From assembly GCF_026210795.1 (NCBI RefSeq), contig NC_089436.1:2542001-2606000 (forward strand): a stretch of 64,000 bases of DNA. The letters are read 5' to 3'. The position numbers and the translations under genes are program-made. Position 1 is the first letter of the stretch, and each line of letters opens with the position of its first letter. Positions 45,976 to 58,834 of the stretch are shown piece after piece. Source of the DNA: Rhizophagus irregularis. Taxonomy: Eukaryota > Glomeromycota > Glomeromycetes > Glomerales > Glomeraceae. Under the pieces are notes generated by a model, which made no database searches, was not told the origin of the DNA, and was given only the letters and a program-made list of their open reading frames with translations.

Positions 45976-48900
45976 TCAACTGTGTGTTTTCAATTGTTTG
46001 ATTTCTTCGCAGCTAGATGCTGCAGTGGACTCAGGAGATAAATAAATGCTTACGTTTAGTGCTTCAAGAACAGCAAAATAAGGGGAAGCTATGCCATATG
46101 TTTGGTATGGTGTTATCCACTTTGCATGAAGGATACCAAGAGCTTTTCCTCTTTCATCTATAATGCTTGCCCCTGAGTCACCAGATTCAAACTCTCCAGA
46201 TTCAAATTTAAATGCCAATTGACGATCAAACCACTTAATAGGATAGCATTTCTTGCGATTTTGATGAATTTCTGAATCTAATCGTGACTTCATATATCCA
46301 ATAAAAATTCTTTGATCTTCATTACAATAATTGGGAATATGTTTTTCCATTTCTAACTTCTTTGCAATTTTAATGCTTTCATTTATCAAGCTACAGGCAA
46401 TAGCTTGTTCAGTAGGAAGTAATCTCCCAATAGTAAGACCCGTAGTTCGTCCTACTTTAAAAACTTTAGTATTATAATCAAAATTCTTAAAATCTTTTCT
46501 AGTATAAACACCTTCCAAACAAGTTGGAAGTCCATTATTTGTGAAGTAATTCGAAAAGATTGGAAATTCTTTTGAGCGTAACATACGATTCTTATTACTA
46601 AAAATACAAAATCCGGCATCAACACCATAATTCTTGTTATCTACACTTGAGAGGAAGTTTTCTCGCATTCCTCTTACATGAATAGCCAGCGTTGAATTTC
46701 TTTTTTCTGCTATTTTAAGTTTTCTTTCCATTTCTTCAATTTCATCAATATATTCACTTTTCCTTGCTCCTGATGCTTGTGATAGTCCAAATAATTCATT
46801 TAATTTTCTTTTTGGTTCAAACAAGTCTTCATAGGAAGGTTGATAAACAACATTATTTTGGGTATCTAATTCATTAAATTTGAGCACATGTTCACATGAA
46901 ACAATGCCAATCTTATTTGGTGATTCATTTTCATAAGCCACAGCACTTAAAGTTCCAGTTGTATTTTCTTTTTCTAATCCTATACCTATACTTGATCCTA
47001 ATTTAACATCATCTTGATAACGTCGACAAGTATCTATGCCTAAACCAACACAAGGAATTGCAGTACATGCTTCAACAACATCTACCGGAAACCCACAAAT
47101 TTTTTCTGGAAATATACCACCACAGCCACGACGTAAAATACCCTTTTGGCGAACATATAATATAATTGCTGGTATTTCAGTCAACTGTCCATTAATTCTT
47201 TTATATCCAGTACTCACGCCAACCAGATTATAATGTTTTTCGCGGAATGTTAATCCTAATTCATTATCTAAAGCTTCATTAAATTTCTCTTTCAGATCTT
47301 GTGGAATCTCTATTGAATTTGGTAAAGGGTCATCCGCGCTAGCAAATCCTTCCTCCTCCGCAATAAAATAAATTACTTGATTATCTGCAATTGTTTCCGT
47401 CTTAGTACTTGAATACAAACCACGTGTAATCACATAAACGTGCCATGTTGCACTACCCGCAAAATATTCTTCGATAGGTTGGCCCCAAAATATATCTACA
47501 ACGTCATCTTTCATATATAGTTCACAGAGACGTGTTTCAAGTGCATCACTCCAGAATATAGAATCTTTTGCTTCTATATTTAACAAGATTTAATAACAAA
47601 AAAATTATGAAATATGCAACATTATTTTTTTTACCTGAGTTATTAAAATTATCATCTAAAAAAGTAAAAGAAAAACAATGATTATTAGTATTGTAATACA
47701 ATAAACATCATTAAAAAATTAAAAAATCAATATTTTTAAAATCTTACTACTGGGAAATAATTCATCTTGCTTCTCTGAATGAAACTTCGGACTTTTATTT
47801 TCATCTAAATATAATAAATAAATAAATTATTAATTAAATATTCTTTATAATTAATATTATTAAAAGAGTTATAATATTTGTGTGCGTATTATAAATCTTT
47901 ATCAACTTATTTACCAATCTTATAAAGAAATCCAAGTTTATACTGTGCATTACTAAATCCTTGCTGAGCTGCTTTTTGATACCAATAAGAAGCTTCAACT
48001 TCATCCTTTTCAATACCAATTCCTTCTTCATAACAAACACCTAAATTAAATTGTGCTTCTTTATCTCCATTTTCTGCTACTTTTTGCAACCAATAGAAGG
48101 CTTTTTCTAAATTCTTTTCTGTTCCATTTCCATTTTTATAACATATGGCTAAATTATTCATTGCATCAATATGATCTCTTTCTGCTGCTTTTTGGTACCA
48201 ATAGAAGGCTTTTTCTAAATTCTTTTCTGTTCCTTTTCCATTATAATAACTATTAGCTAAACTATTCATTGCAACTTCATTATCATTTTCTGCTGCTTTC
48301 TGATACCAATGAAAGGCTTTTCCTAAATTCTTTTCTGTTCCTTCTCCATTATAATAACTATTGGCCAAATTCTTCATTGCAACTTCATTATCATTTTCTG
48401 CTGCTTTTTGATACCAATAGAAGGCTTTTTCTAAATTCTTTTCTGTTCCTTTTCCATTATGATAACATATGGCTAAACTATTCATTGCAACTTTATTACC
48501 ATGTTCTGCTGATTTTTGATACCAATAAAAGACTTTTTCTAAATTCTTTTCTGTTTCTTTTCCATTATAATAATATATGGCTAAATTCTTCATTGCAACT
48601 TCATTATAATTTTCTGCTGCTTTTTGATACCAATAGAAAGCTTTTTCTAAATTCTTTTCTGTTCCTTTTCCATTATAATAACAATCAGCTAGAGTAAACA
48701 TTGCTTCTTTATCACCATTTTCTACTGCTTTTTGATACCAATGAAAGGCTTTTTCTAAATTCTTTTCTGTTCCTTCTCCATTATAATAACTAATGGCTAA
48801 ATTATTCATTGCATATTCATTACCATTAACTGCTGCTTTTTGATACCAATAGAAGGCTTTTTCTAAATTCTTTTCTGTTTCTTTTCCATTATAATAATAT

Positions 48901-49808
48901 ATGGCTAAATTCTTCATTGCAACTTCATTATAATTTTCTGCTGCTTTTTGATACCAATAGAAAGCTTTTTCTAAATTCTTTTCTGTTCCATTTCCATTAT
49001 AATAACAATCAGCTAGAGTAAACATTGCTTCTTTATCACCATTTCCTACTGCTTTTTGATACCAATGAAAGGCTTTTTCTAAATTCTTTTCTGTTCCTTC
49101 TCCATTATAATAACTAATGGCTAAATTATTCATTGCATATTCATTACCATTTTCTGCTGCTTTTTGATACCAATAGAAGGCTTTTTCTAAATTCTTTTCT
49201 ATTCCTTCTCCATTATAATAACTATTGGCCAAATTATTCATTGCAAATTCATTATCATTTTCTGCTGCTTTTTGATACCAATAGAAAGCTTTATCTAAAT
49301 TCTTTTCTGTTCCTTTTCCATCATGATAACATATAGCTAAATTATTCATTGCAAATTCATTATCATTTTCTGCTGCTTTTTGATACCAATAGAATGCTTT
49401 TTCTAAATTCTTTTCTGTTCCTTCTCCATTATAATAACTAATGGCCAAATTATCCATTGCAAATTTATTACCATTTTCTGCTGCTTTTTGATACCAATAG
49501 AAAGCTTTTTCTAAATTCTTTTTTGTTACTTCTCCATTATAGTAACAACTGGCTAAATTATTCATTGCAACTTCATTACCATTTTCTGCTGCTTTTTGAT
49601 ACCAATAGAAAGCTTTTTCTAAATTCTTTTCTGTTCCTTCTCCATTATAATATCTAATAGCCAAATTATCCATTGCAAATTTATTACCATTTTCTGCTGC
49701 TTTTTTATTTTGATGAAATAATTCAGTTTCATTTTTTACACTATCAATTACATTTTTATAATAAATGTCATTTTCATTTTGTGTTTTATTGCATTTTTGT
49801 TCAGACAT
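45976..49808 (-). CDS. Sel1-repeat array fused to trypsin-like serine protease (about 1189 aa)
   Basis: Exons 49808-47915, 47804-47748, 47655-47635 and 47573-45976 join in frame; the two middle exons are only 57 and 21 bases. The first exon encodes a short Asn/Lys-rich head and 16 complete plus one partial Sel1 repeat of 36 residues, nearly identical (core EKNLEKAFYWYQKAAENG). Repeats 6-8 and 9-11 are almost the same, a recent 324-bp duplication. The last exon encodes a chymotrypsin-fold protease: His in SCEHVL (about residue 886), Asp in NYGVDAGF (about 976), Ser in ESGDSGAS (about 1124), plus VGRTTGLTIG before the serine. The triad looks complete. There is no signal peptide, so it should act in the cytoplasm. 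Proteases of this type are effector domains in fungal immune-type receptors; the repeat array would be the sensor. If the small exons are wrong, these are two adjacent genes, but the protease exon has no ATG start of its own. Confidence 0.75.
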
Positions 49809-50500
49809 TTTTAATGATGAAAAATTAAAATTATTAATTATTTTTTTTTGCTTACAAAAAATTATATAGTAAAATTAGTTTCCCTAACTATAAACAAAAA
49901 ACTATCTAAGATAGACGAAATATTGAAAGTCAAAACAATTATATTTGTGGATGTTATTGCATTACAGCAGATCAAATTTGTGTAATAGAAGTGCTTATTT
50001 TGTTTTTTAAAATGGATGTTGCATAAAAAATGATCACATGATATTCGACCAATCAGATGGTCTAATAAATAACTGCCGATCATTTCTTATAAAACTTAGT
50101 TAAAAAAATATATATAAATACTAGCAGTCACCCATTGCTTTGCATTGGGACCAATGATTTTATTTAAATAGTACTAAGTAAATGAATTTAATATGGTGAT
50201 AATTAATCAACAAAAATAATATGTATTAAATTATATTTATAATAGACTGTTGCTAATTTTCTCTCCAGGTGAAGATCACCTAAAGTGATTTCACTTCAGT
50301 GATTTCACTCACAATTAATTTATTAAATTTATTAAATTTGATTGGTGTAAATTTTAATATTTCTCACTTCATAATTTGCATATAAATCCTCTGTAAATTT
50401 TTATAGCAATTTATTAATTTTTAATAGATTACATGAATCATTGATTGAAAAAAACAAACTTATACTATCCAAAATACTAAATTTTTTGATAGGAATAACA
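49809..50500. other. Intergenic upstream of the Sel1-protease gene
   Basis: AT-rich. Near 50124 stands TACTAGCAGTCACCC, then a small hairpin CCCATTGCTTTGCATTGGG, a transposon-terminus-like sequence; TGAAGATCACC and TGATTTCACT direct repeats follow at 50270-50310. No gene. Confidence 0.3.
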
Positions 50501-50509
50501 AAAAAATTG

Positions 50510-51130
50510 AGTTACAATGATAAAGAAAAGAAAATATGTGAATAAAAAAAGGAAAAAAAGAATGAGGGTAAATGAAAAAAAATAGGGAGAATGAAAGAGA
50601 ATGAAAGAAACAAAGGGGGATTGAAGGAGGAACAAAATGGAGCAAAGGAATGAAAAAGATCAAGTGGAAATGAAAAAAAATGAAAAGAATGAAGGGGAGA
50701 TGAAATGGAGTAAAGGGTGAATAAAAGGAATAAAGAGTAGTGTAAAGAAATGAAAAAGATGAAGTGAGAATGGAAATAATAAAGGATAGTGTGAAGAAAC
50801 AAAAAAATGAAGTGGAAATAAAAAAAAAATGACAATAATGAAGGGTAGTATAAAAGAATAAAAAAGATGAAGTTGGAATGGAATAAAAATGAAAGGAATG
50901 AAGGTAATGTAAAGGAACGAAAGAGATGAAGTGGGAACAAAAAAAAATGAAAGAAACAAAGAGAAAATAAAGAACAATGGAAATAATAAAGGAAGGGAAG
51001 AATAAAAAAAGCAAAAGAATAAAGAGATAAAAAGAAAGCAAAAAATGGAGAAGAGACAAAAATGAGATAAACAGGAGACCAAGTAAAAACTAAACTTATA
51101 AAATAAAAGAAGAAATAAGTTAGTAAGGAA
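50510..51130. repeat. Purine-rich low-complexity tandem region
   Basis: Irregular repeats of GAATGAAAAAGATGAAGTGG-like units with GAAAGGAA and AAAATGAA spacers. Like the array at 33450, nearly all purines are on the plus strand, producing long Phe/Ser/Leu/His frames on the minus strand that are not genes. Possibly the internal array of another element, but its ends were not identified. Confidence 0.6.
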
Positions 51131-53540
51131 TAGAAATTACATGTAATAAATAAATGAAATAAAAACATACCTTAGTAATTGCAGAGAAGAACTGAAAGAT
51201 CTAAAAGTGTGAAATACAAAATGTAAGAAACGAAATATAAGAATAAAATAAAAAATTAGAAACGGCCAGAACATATATACCTTAATTGCAAAACCAAGAA
51301 AGCTAAAAGACCTAAAAAAATGAAATAAATTAGTAGAAAACAAAATGCAAGAAGTAAAATGAAGAAAATGTACTTTGAATGCTATGTAAAAGAGCGAAAA
51401 GGCCTAAAGAAAAAAAAGATTATTATCTGAGTATTTTTAAAAAAAAAATAAACATAAGAAATAATCAGCACATTAATTAGCCAATAAAATTTAAATGAGG
51501 TGAAATTATATAAAAACTAGCCAGTACTTTATCACCAGTACCCACGCTCGTCACGTTATACTAGGAAGATATGATAGTAGAGGAATTTTTACGAAAATTT
51601 AATATGAAAGTATTAATAAAAAAAGTTGTGGATTGGAAATTTACATTAGAGGTAGTGCATTGTTTAATTGTAGGGGTCTAAGATTGTTAGGCAAACTATA
51701 CCAATTTTTTAATTTATTAGGAATTTTATGTAATAAATGAGTATATTAAAAAAAAATTAAATTTATTAAAGTAATCAAAAATAAAAATTGAAAATAATAG
51801 AAATAAAGTTTGTAGGCAGTAGACAATTATAATAGTATTAGAGTCATTAGTCATTACTTATTATTTATTTAATATATTTAAGATGCAAAATTCCTGAAAA
51901 GCTTTTTGAATACTGTACATCATGACCCATCAATCACTTACCCTTTACAATAACATTCTATGAAGCATGTAAGAAACCTACTACCAGGTTTGCTTTCCTT
52001 CTTTCCTTACCTAAGGAAATACTTTCCATTCTAAGTTCCTGTCACTCATCTAACTTTATTGTTAAGAGGCAAAATTAACAAAAAAATAATCATTTATATA
52101 TTGAAAAATTTGGATACTTATAAAATACCACTTATTAGAAGATTCACAACTGAAACTTTCTTTTTAAAATATGATGTCTCAAAATTGTCAATTTGGATTG
52201 ATATATTTCAGTCAGATAGAATAAAAAGCTTGACCTTAAAATAAATAACTTTGATCACATTATTATTATCAGTTCTATGATTTCTTTAACTATGTACTAA
52301 TCTTAAGTCAGATATTCTATAGAATTACATATGTAGGATATAGTTGAGATTTTAGCAGGTATAATAGAAATTTTGGCAAAGTTAATAATTGAATAGTAAA
52401 AAATAGGCAAATACTTTTTTATATATCCTTTTCAAATTCTTTTTTTTTTAAAAAAAAAGCAATCTGAAGTAATCTGAATTTTGAAAAAAAGTCCACAGTG
52501 ATCAATAACTAAAGGAAAAGTCCATCACACTGTTTTCACCAATTTTTTTTAAAATCAGCCTAATAAAAACAGATGACATAAATTATTCATTATATAACGT
52601 TATCTTATTACTTTCTTATGGATATATATGAAAATTTTATAAAAAATTTTTTCATTATTACTATATCATTTTCAATACAAATATATATTTTATTTACATT
52701 TAAGAAATAAGAAAATATTTTTCATGTTATTTATCCATGAAAAATAAAATTATATAATATCATACAAAAAAAAGATGTTACTAAAAAAAAAATAGAAAAA
52801 AAGAAATAATTCTTTAGGTCAAACTTTTAAATAATTAAAGTACATCCACATATCACTAAACGAATTTTATATTACAATGAAAAATAGAAATATTCAGTAC
52901 ATTTCAAAATAGCTTGGCTTTCTTTACCTCTTAAATTAATAAAATGCAGTAATGCTCAGTGTAAATTATGAATAGTACTTTACTTTATTTAGCTATATGT
53001 GTTATTAATAAATTAGTAAGATTAAATAATATAACTTCTTATACAGTAGAACATCTTAATTGATCTGCTCAAGGATTTTTAAAGACAATTCTACTTCATT
53101 TTGTTGGTGATTTACTTTTACCAAAAATATGATCTAAGAACCTACTATATTTTTTCATTTTATATACAAGACTCGTAACATAAATATATTACTCTAAAAT
53201 ATCATATAAAATCTAGGACAACTCAGGACAACCCAGGTCAAGCAAACTTAGCAAAGGCATGACCCTGACCTGACAAATCAGGTTGAATACAGGACTCATG
53301 TTAAATAATGATAAACCTAATTCAGATTCTAAACACAAGTTGGGTCAAATGATCCAGGTTTGATCTGATTCTTTCAGAACACTAATAATTACTTTTAACC
53401 TAAAATTTTATATTATAAATATATAGTATTTTTGCCTACTCAGCAAATTTAATTAGTATGACAAAGAAGATTATGAATGTCAGTTTTGTGCTTTTTGCAT
53501 TTTTTTACAAAATTAATTTATCCTTTTTTAGAAGTAGCGT
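51131..53540. other. Intergenic, no gene supported
   Basis: AT-rich. Contains ACTAGCCAGTACTTTATCAC near 51516 and a Pro/Leu-type AGGACAACTCAGGACAACCC, GACCCTGACCTGAC repeat at 53215-53275. A 61-codon frame at 52059 has no support beyond being open. Confidence 0.3.
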
Positions 53541-54005
53541 CCAGAATTTATCCAGAATTTTTTCATGTCCGGAATTTGTTCAATTCAAATTATCTGAATT
53601 TTTATTATGTCCAGAATTTGTCCAGGTTTATACAGTCAACCCTTGTTATAACAAACCCTAGGTTCTAGACCTCAACTTCGCTATAGGGCTATAGTGAAGA
53701 TTTTAAGAGATTTGATTGGTTAATTCGTTATAACAAGGGGAAATTTATTATAGTTGTCTGAAAAATTCACTATATCAAGGGTTCGTTATATCAAGGTTTG
53801 ACTGTATGTCCAGAATTTGTCCAAAATTTTATACTGAACAAATTCTGGATAAATTCTGGACAAATTCCAGATATGTCAAAATTTTAAGTAACATTTGTAG
53901 CAAAAAATAGACATTTTCTGGACAATTTCTGGACAAGCCAGATTTATTCTGGACAGTTTCCGGATATTTTCATAGACATTTTCTGGACATTTATTTTTAT
54001 AGGGC
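53541..54005. repeat. GTCCAGAATTTGTCCAG-type repeat block
   Basis: Dense copies of TCCAGAATTTGTCCAG on the left and TTCTGGACAATTTCTGGACA on the right, i.e. an inverted arrangement, ending in GGACATTTATTTTTATAGGG at about 54003. The same motifs and the TATAGGG end occur in the element at 59760-60024. It is interrupted by the MITE at 53633-53804. Confidence 0.6.
53633..53804. mobile_element. 172-bp pogo/Tc1-type MITE
   Basis: Inverted ends CAGTCAACCCTTGTTATAAC and the complement of GTTATATCAAGGTTTGACTG, each bordered by TA (53631-53632 and 53805-53806). It has inserted into a TCCAG-type repeat block, so it is the younger of the two. Confidence 0.75.
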
Positions 54006-54170
54006 AATATTTGCACCTATAATACAGGTTTTTACTTGTAAATAATTCAAGCTAATTATAATATTTACTTATTAAAATTAAAAGGTTATTACTTATAAAA
54101 GTTGGCCAATAATAATTTGATTTGTATAAAGATCTATTTATTAAAATTTGATATAAAATTAGAGTCATAC

Positions 54171-54199
54171 CCTAGGGCCGGTGACCGGCCCTTTCTAAG
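54171..54199. repeat. GC-rich hairpin in AT-rich DNA
   Basis: GGGCCGG, TGA, CCGGCCC forms a perfect 7-bp stem with a 3-base loop, flanked by the partly complementary AGTCATACCCT and AGAGTATGAT. It is isolated in very AT-rich sequence. It might be a tiny MITE or a terminator-like structure; no neighbouring gene explains it. Confidence 0.4.
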
Positions 54200-54670
54200 A
54201 GTATGATATATACCATAAATTTTAACACTTATTTGCAGAAACAAAAGTATTGATAAGATATAATTTAATTTTGTTTGAAATAAATAAATAATTTATTTTA
54301 TTTTTTTTTTCATCTAAAATATTTTAATTTGTTTTTTACGCTTTGATTTAATAATCTTGTAATTGGCCTTAAAAGAAGAATTTATAAAAAACAATTTTTT
54401 TAAAAAAATTCTTTTCATTTCTAACTAAAATAAATAATTCAATAAAATTTATTTAACATGATTAAAAACTTAATATTGTAGGATATTTCAAATCAAATTT
54501 GGACGATTCTATGTCCACATATGTTTTTAATAAATCAATTCATGTAATATATATTTTAATAAGTAAATTCATACTAAATTCATATAATGTTTTTAATAAT
54601 TAGTAAGTTTGTATTATGTTTTTTAATTATAATTTTTTACCTAATAAATATTTTTTTAATAAATAAATTC

Positions 54671-56534
54671 ATAATGGTGTAGTTAGCCGAAAAATTCAGC
54701 CGAAGGCGCAGTAAATTTTCGGCTAACAACACCCAGCCGAAAAAAATTCATGTTGATCTTGAATATTTTTTGAATATTTTATTGGTTCAACATCTACTAT
54801 TTTCGGCTAGATATTTACGGCTAACTACATTATTATTTTAAAAAAGTGTAGTTAGCCGTAAATATCAAATGCAATACAATAATTTAAGTGGTAACAGGTA
54901 ATGAAAATCCTGATTGTTCATATTATAATATTTACCATTATTATTTAACGGTAAATATTATGTAATTATTACAATAATAATAATTATATACTTTTCTTGA
55001 TAATATTAATTTATGTAATACAGAATCGTTAATTATTAAATGGTATTGTTTGGTGTAAAATTGTTTCTTTAAAATATTTAATTTTAATATTTGCTTGTAA
55101 ATAATTTTTAAATTCTTGGAAAATATTCAATAAAATGGATTTAAATATAATCAAAGATAATTTTTTTTTAATAAACTTTTTTTCTTTGTTATAAAATTTG
55201 CTAAATTTACTGAAATACTTCACTTAATTATGGATTCTATTTAAACAACTTTTAATTAAAACTAGAAAATTCCTTGCCAAATTACCAAGTTTAAGTGAAA
55301 TAATGTCTTATGGACAAAAGCATAAAAAAATTCAAATTTTATCTTGTGATCTTTCATATGTAGATGTTTGTATATCTGAGGGTATAGTTATAGATGAAGG
55401 TGCATGTTTATTATTACCAGATGAATTTAATGGTTATATATATGCTGATACAACTGCTGATGGAAATTGCTTATATAATGCAGTATCCTATTTTTTTATT
55501 CACAAAAACTCTTTATCAACACAACTTCGTCTATTTACAACATTAGAGTTGATGGCATATGCTGATGAATATCTTGTCTTAGAAGTCTTTGAAAAAGATT
55601 ATTCGTATTTAGATAGAGCATTTTTAAAAGCAAATAATAAGAAATATTAGCAAATAGAATATAGAAATATTGCACCATTTGTTGCTGAGATTATGGAAAT
55701 GTGTCGTATAGGAGCATGGAGTCCATTAGGTGCTCTATATGGTTTAGCCTCAGTTAAATATTAGATCACGAAAATATGTAAAAAGCTCTCAGCCAAATAA
55801 AAAACAAAGGTTAAACAAAATTAAAGATGATGATCCCATTGAACAATGGAAAGAAACAAAAGTATCACTAGAGGATCAAATAATAGCAAATGGATTTGTT
55901 GAAGCATTTCAAAAGTGTAAAATTCTTTTAAAGGTATTACACAACAAATTGCTGCTGATGAAATTTGTGAATTAGCTAAATCACAAATTGGATTTGGACA
56001 ATCAGCTGTTTCTAAAATTGTTAAAAGATCTGAATTATCTGCTAATGCATTGATGAGAAATGCTATTAAATTATGGATTGAGAAACAAACTGAAAGTAAG
56101 GCATTTGTGGTATGATTAAATTGAATAATAATATAATTAAAATAAATTTTGTTTGAACATTTATTATAGCTTAATAAAATATAAATGATTATAAAATTTT
56201 ATATATTTTATAATTAAATAAGTTAAATATATTAAATATATATAAAATCATCACATTTTGATGTTGCCTCCTTGTCTTGCTGGTTCGCTTTGATCTCCTG
56301 GAATATTATATATTGGCGTTTCTTGCGCCTCTGGTTGGATATTTTTGGCTAACTACACTATTATTTAAAAAAAGTGTAGTTAGATGAAAATATTCAGCCG
56401 AAAATAGTAGATGTTGAATCAATAAAACATTCAATAAAATATTCTAGATCAACATGAATTTTTTTCAGCTGGGTGTTGTTAGCCGAAAATTTACTGCGCC
56501 TTCAGCTGAATTTTTCGGCTAACTACACCATTAT
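54671..56534. mobile_element. Mutator-like element with long terminal inverted repeats
   Basis: Both ends read ATAATGGTGTAGTTAGCCGA inward. The inverted similarity continues for about 170 bases (54671-54840 against 56350-56534), including GGCTAACAACACCCAGC and CAACATCTACTATTTTCGGC. The flanks carry the 9-bp direct repeat AATAAATTC (54662-54670, 56535-56543). Long inverted ends with a 9-bp duplication are typical of Mutator-like elements. Secondary GTGTAGTTAGC ends at about 54846 and 56367 suggest a nested or doubled terminus. The cargo is a decayed OTU-type protease gene; no MULE transposase is present. Confidence 0.7.
55303..56115 (+). pseudogene. OTU-type cysteine protease gene, decayed
   Basis: From ATG 55303 the frame encodes 115 residues. 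These include ADTTADGNCLYNAVSYFF (Asp53, Cys56), the signature of the OTU deubiquitinase active site. TAG at 55648-55650 stops it, but the same frame continues in coding style (NIAPFVAEIMEMCRIGAWSP) to a second TAG near 55761. Then a shifted frame gives KIKDDDPIEQWKETKVSLED, and a further shift gives ITQQIAADEICELAKSQIGF to TGA at 56115. The catalytic His region is not evident. At least one stop and two frameshifts mean it is a pseudogene, unless undetected introns repair it. It lies entirely inside the Mutator-like element. Confidence 0.6.
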
Positions 56535-56864
56535 AATAAATTCGGATATATAATTTTTCTTAATAAATCAATTCATGTAATATATATTTTAATAATTAAA
56601 TTTGTATAATGTTTTTTAATAATTACTAAATTTGTATAATGCCTTTTTTTAATAAATAAACTCATATAATGTTTTTTAATAAATAAATTTAATAAATTTG
56701 GGTATATATTTTTTTTTTAATAAATTCGGGTATATATATTATTTTTAATAAAATTCAGATATATATTTTTTTAATAAAATTCGGATGTATTTTTTTTTAA
56801 TAAAATAAAATTCAGATATATATATATTTTTGGATATATATATTTTTTAGAGTGAATTTATTTA

Positions 56865-57001
56865 CCGCACCCTGCGTTACAACGCATCCTTCCTTTTTTG
56901 TAAATTGTTTATATCGATCTTTAGTTTATACACCGCACCCCCCCTTAAAATGGCAAATGATAAACATACAAATATATATAAATTTGTAACGCAGGGTGCG
57001 G
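56865..57001. mobile_element. 137-bp MITE with TA duplication
   Basis: Inverted ends CCGCACCCTGCGTTACAA and TTTGTAACGCAGGGTGCGG, each bordered by TA (56863-56864, 57002-57003). It also holds an internal CACCGCACCCCCCC motif. No ORF. Confidence 0.7.
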
Positions 57002-57374
57002 TAAATACATTATTTCTATTTTTTATATAATTTGAATATATGTATATTTTAATAAAATTCAGACATATTTTTTTTTTTATATTTGATAATCATTTAAAGA
57101 ATGTTATTCGCTTTATATATTTAATTTCCTTCAATTCCTATTATAATTAATCACAAAAATTAGCCTCCTGAACAATGTATACGAATAATAAATATTTCCT
57201 TGATGTTAATATGTAGTTAGCTCCCAGATTTTTGGCCAGCCAATTGACAATTCATAATTCCTTAATGTCAATATATGGTTAGCTCATGATTTTTAATCAA
57301 CCAATTCAGATCATGCTGCAGATCATGATCAATTTTTTTTTTTTTATATAAACGACCATTGTTCGTAATATTGA

Positions 57375-57453
57375 AACTCAATATCAACTCAATATCAATA
57401 TCAATTCAATATCAATATCAATACAATATCAATATCAATATCAATATCAATAA
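57375..57453. repeat. AATATC microsatellite
   Basis: About twelve copies of AATATC / AATATCAATATC with a few CTCAATATC and TTCAATATC variants. Confidence 0.8.
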
Positions 57454-58333
57454 TATAAAAACGTACCCTATACTTAGCGCATAAGAGCTAACTAAATTAG
57501 TAAAATTTTCCTTCCTTTCCAGGATAGCATGATTAGCATAACAACCAATTACAAGGACTATCACTATTAAAATGAAGATCACCTGATATCATTAATTATA
57601 TAGCGTGATCTGTATATGGTTTCAATAAGATTTCCAGTAAAATTTAGTAACATGAAATTTTTTAATGAAATAACAAACTTTATTAAAATTTTTTCTTTTG
57701 CCTATTTAGCTTATTAATAACAAAAAATAATAAGCATTATAAAGAAAATATATATCTTAATTACATATATATATGGGCTTAAAATACCATTTATTACTAA
57801 AGAGTTTTGAGATTACTTTTTAAAATGGGAAATATCTTTTTTGACTTCACAAATTTGTAGCACATTGTAAAAGTGTGTATTATCGAAATATTAAGCAATA
57901 AATTGTAAAAATTTAAATACGAAAAGCAAAGATTTTTTCGTATGTTTATTTTCAAAAACGGAAAAGAGCGGAAAATTACTAATTAATCCATTAAAGCATC
58001 TGATTGCTACAATACTCGGACAGAGCATTATTATACTCAGTACATTATTTACTCATTTATGAAATTAGTACTTTGATACAGTCATATATAGCTTTTTCAA
58101 ACTTAGTTTTTAAATTCTATTTAAACTACAATAATTTTTGCAATATTAAAATATTTAACAACTGAATAATTTAAGATTTAATCGAAATGATATGTGGGAT
58201 TACATATTTACATATTCATCATCATTATATGTATAATTACTAGTCATCTTTACATATTTTTAATTACATTTGATATTGTAATAATATGAGGTGAATTTTC
58301 TTTTGATTATTCAAAATTATGTCATTCTTAATA
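57454..58333. other. Intergenic, no gene supported
   Basis: AT-rich sequence without open frames or repeats that stand out. Confidence 0.3.
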
Positions 58334-58832
58334 CAGTCGGAACTCGATGTATCGATATTCTATATACCGATAATTGCCTGTACTGATAAATTTTTATTGT
58401 TCCATTTCACAATTAATAAAAAAACCTTATTGTACCGATATTATATATAATTTCGTGATGTAACATGTACCGATACTCACCCCTTGTCCCTTTATAGTAG
58501 TCTATAGTACGGTATACCGATATTTCAGGTTATACTGATTTAATTCAAGTCAGCACTATAAACTTGGCCTGAATTAACAAGAGGGTTTCCATCATTCCAT
58601 CCAAATAATTAGATTTTTTAGCTCTTGTTTCAACACAAAATGTGAACAACTTTTGTTTCATGAATGTATGTTAACGAGAAGCTATAATTTAATCTTTAAA
58701 TAAACTCAGAGTTTGCATAATGCCACCAAGAATTAGACTTTGGCCTGCATTATGATTCACTATATAATGATAATTTGATGTAATGATATATTTTACCCAA
58801 ACCAACAGCATCAGTATATCGAGGTCCGACTG
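58334..58832. mobile_element. 499-bp pogo/Tigger-like element
   Basis: The left end CAGTCGGAACTCGATGTATC and right end (reverse complement) CAGTCGGACCTCGATATACT are inverted repeats with TA on both sides (58332-58333, 58833-58834). CAGTCGGACCTCGATAT is the usual pogo/Tigger-type terminus. Internal ACCGATATT repeats are present. No transposase ORF. Confidence 0.75.
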
Positions 58833-58834
58833 TA

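Noticed and set aside
48053-49657. Plus-strand frames with repeated FLFLFHYNN segments
   Set aside because: They are antisense to the Sel1 repeat exon and repeat with its 108-base period.
50460-51343. Overlapping minus-strand open frames of 140-218 codons near 50.5-51.3 kb
   Set aside because: Same cause as at 33.5 kb: a purine-rich low-complexity region read on the other strand.
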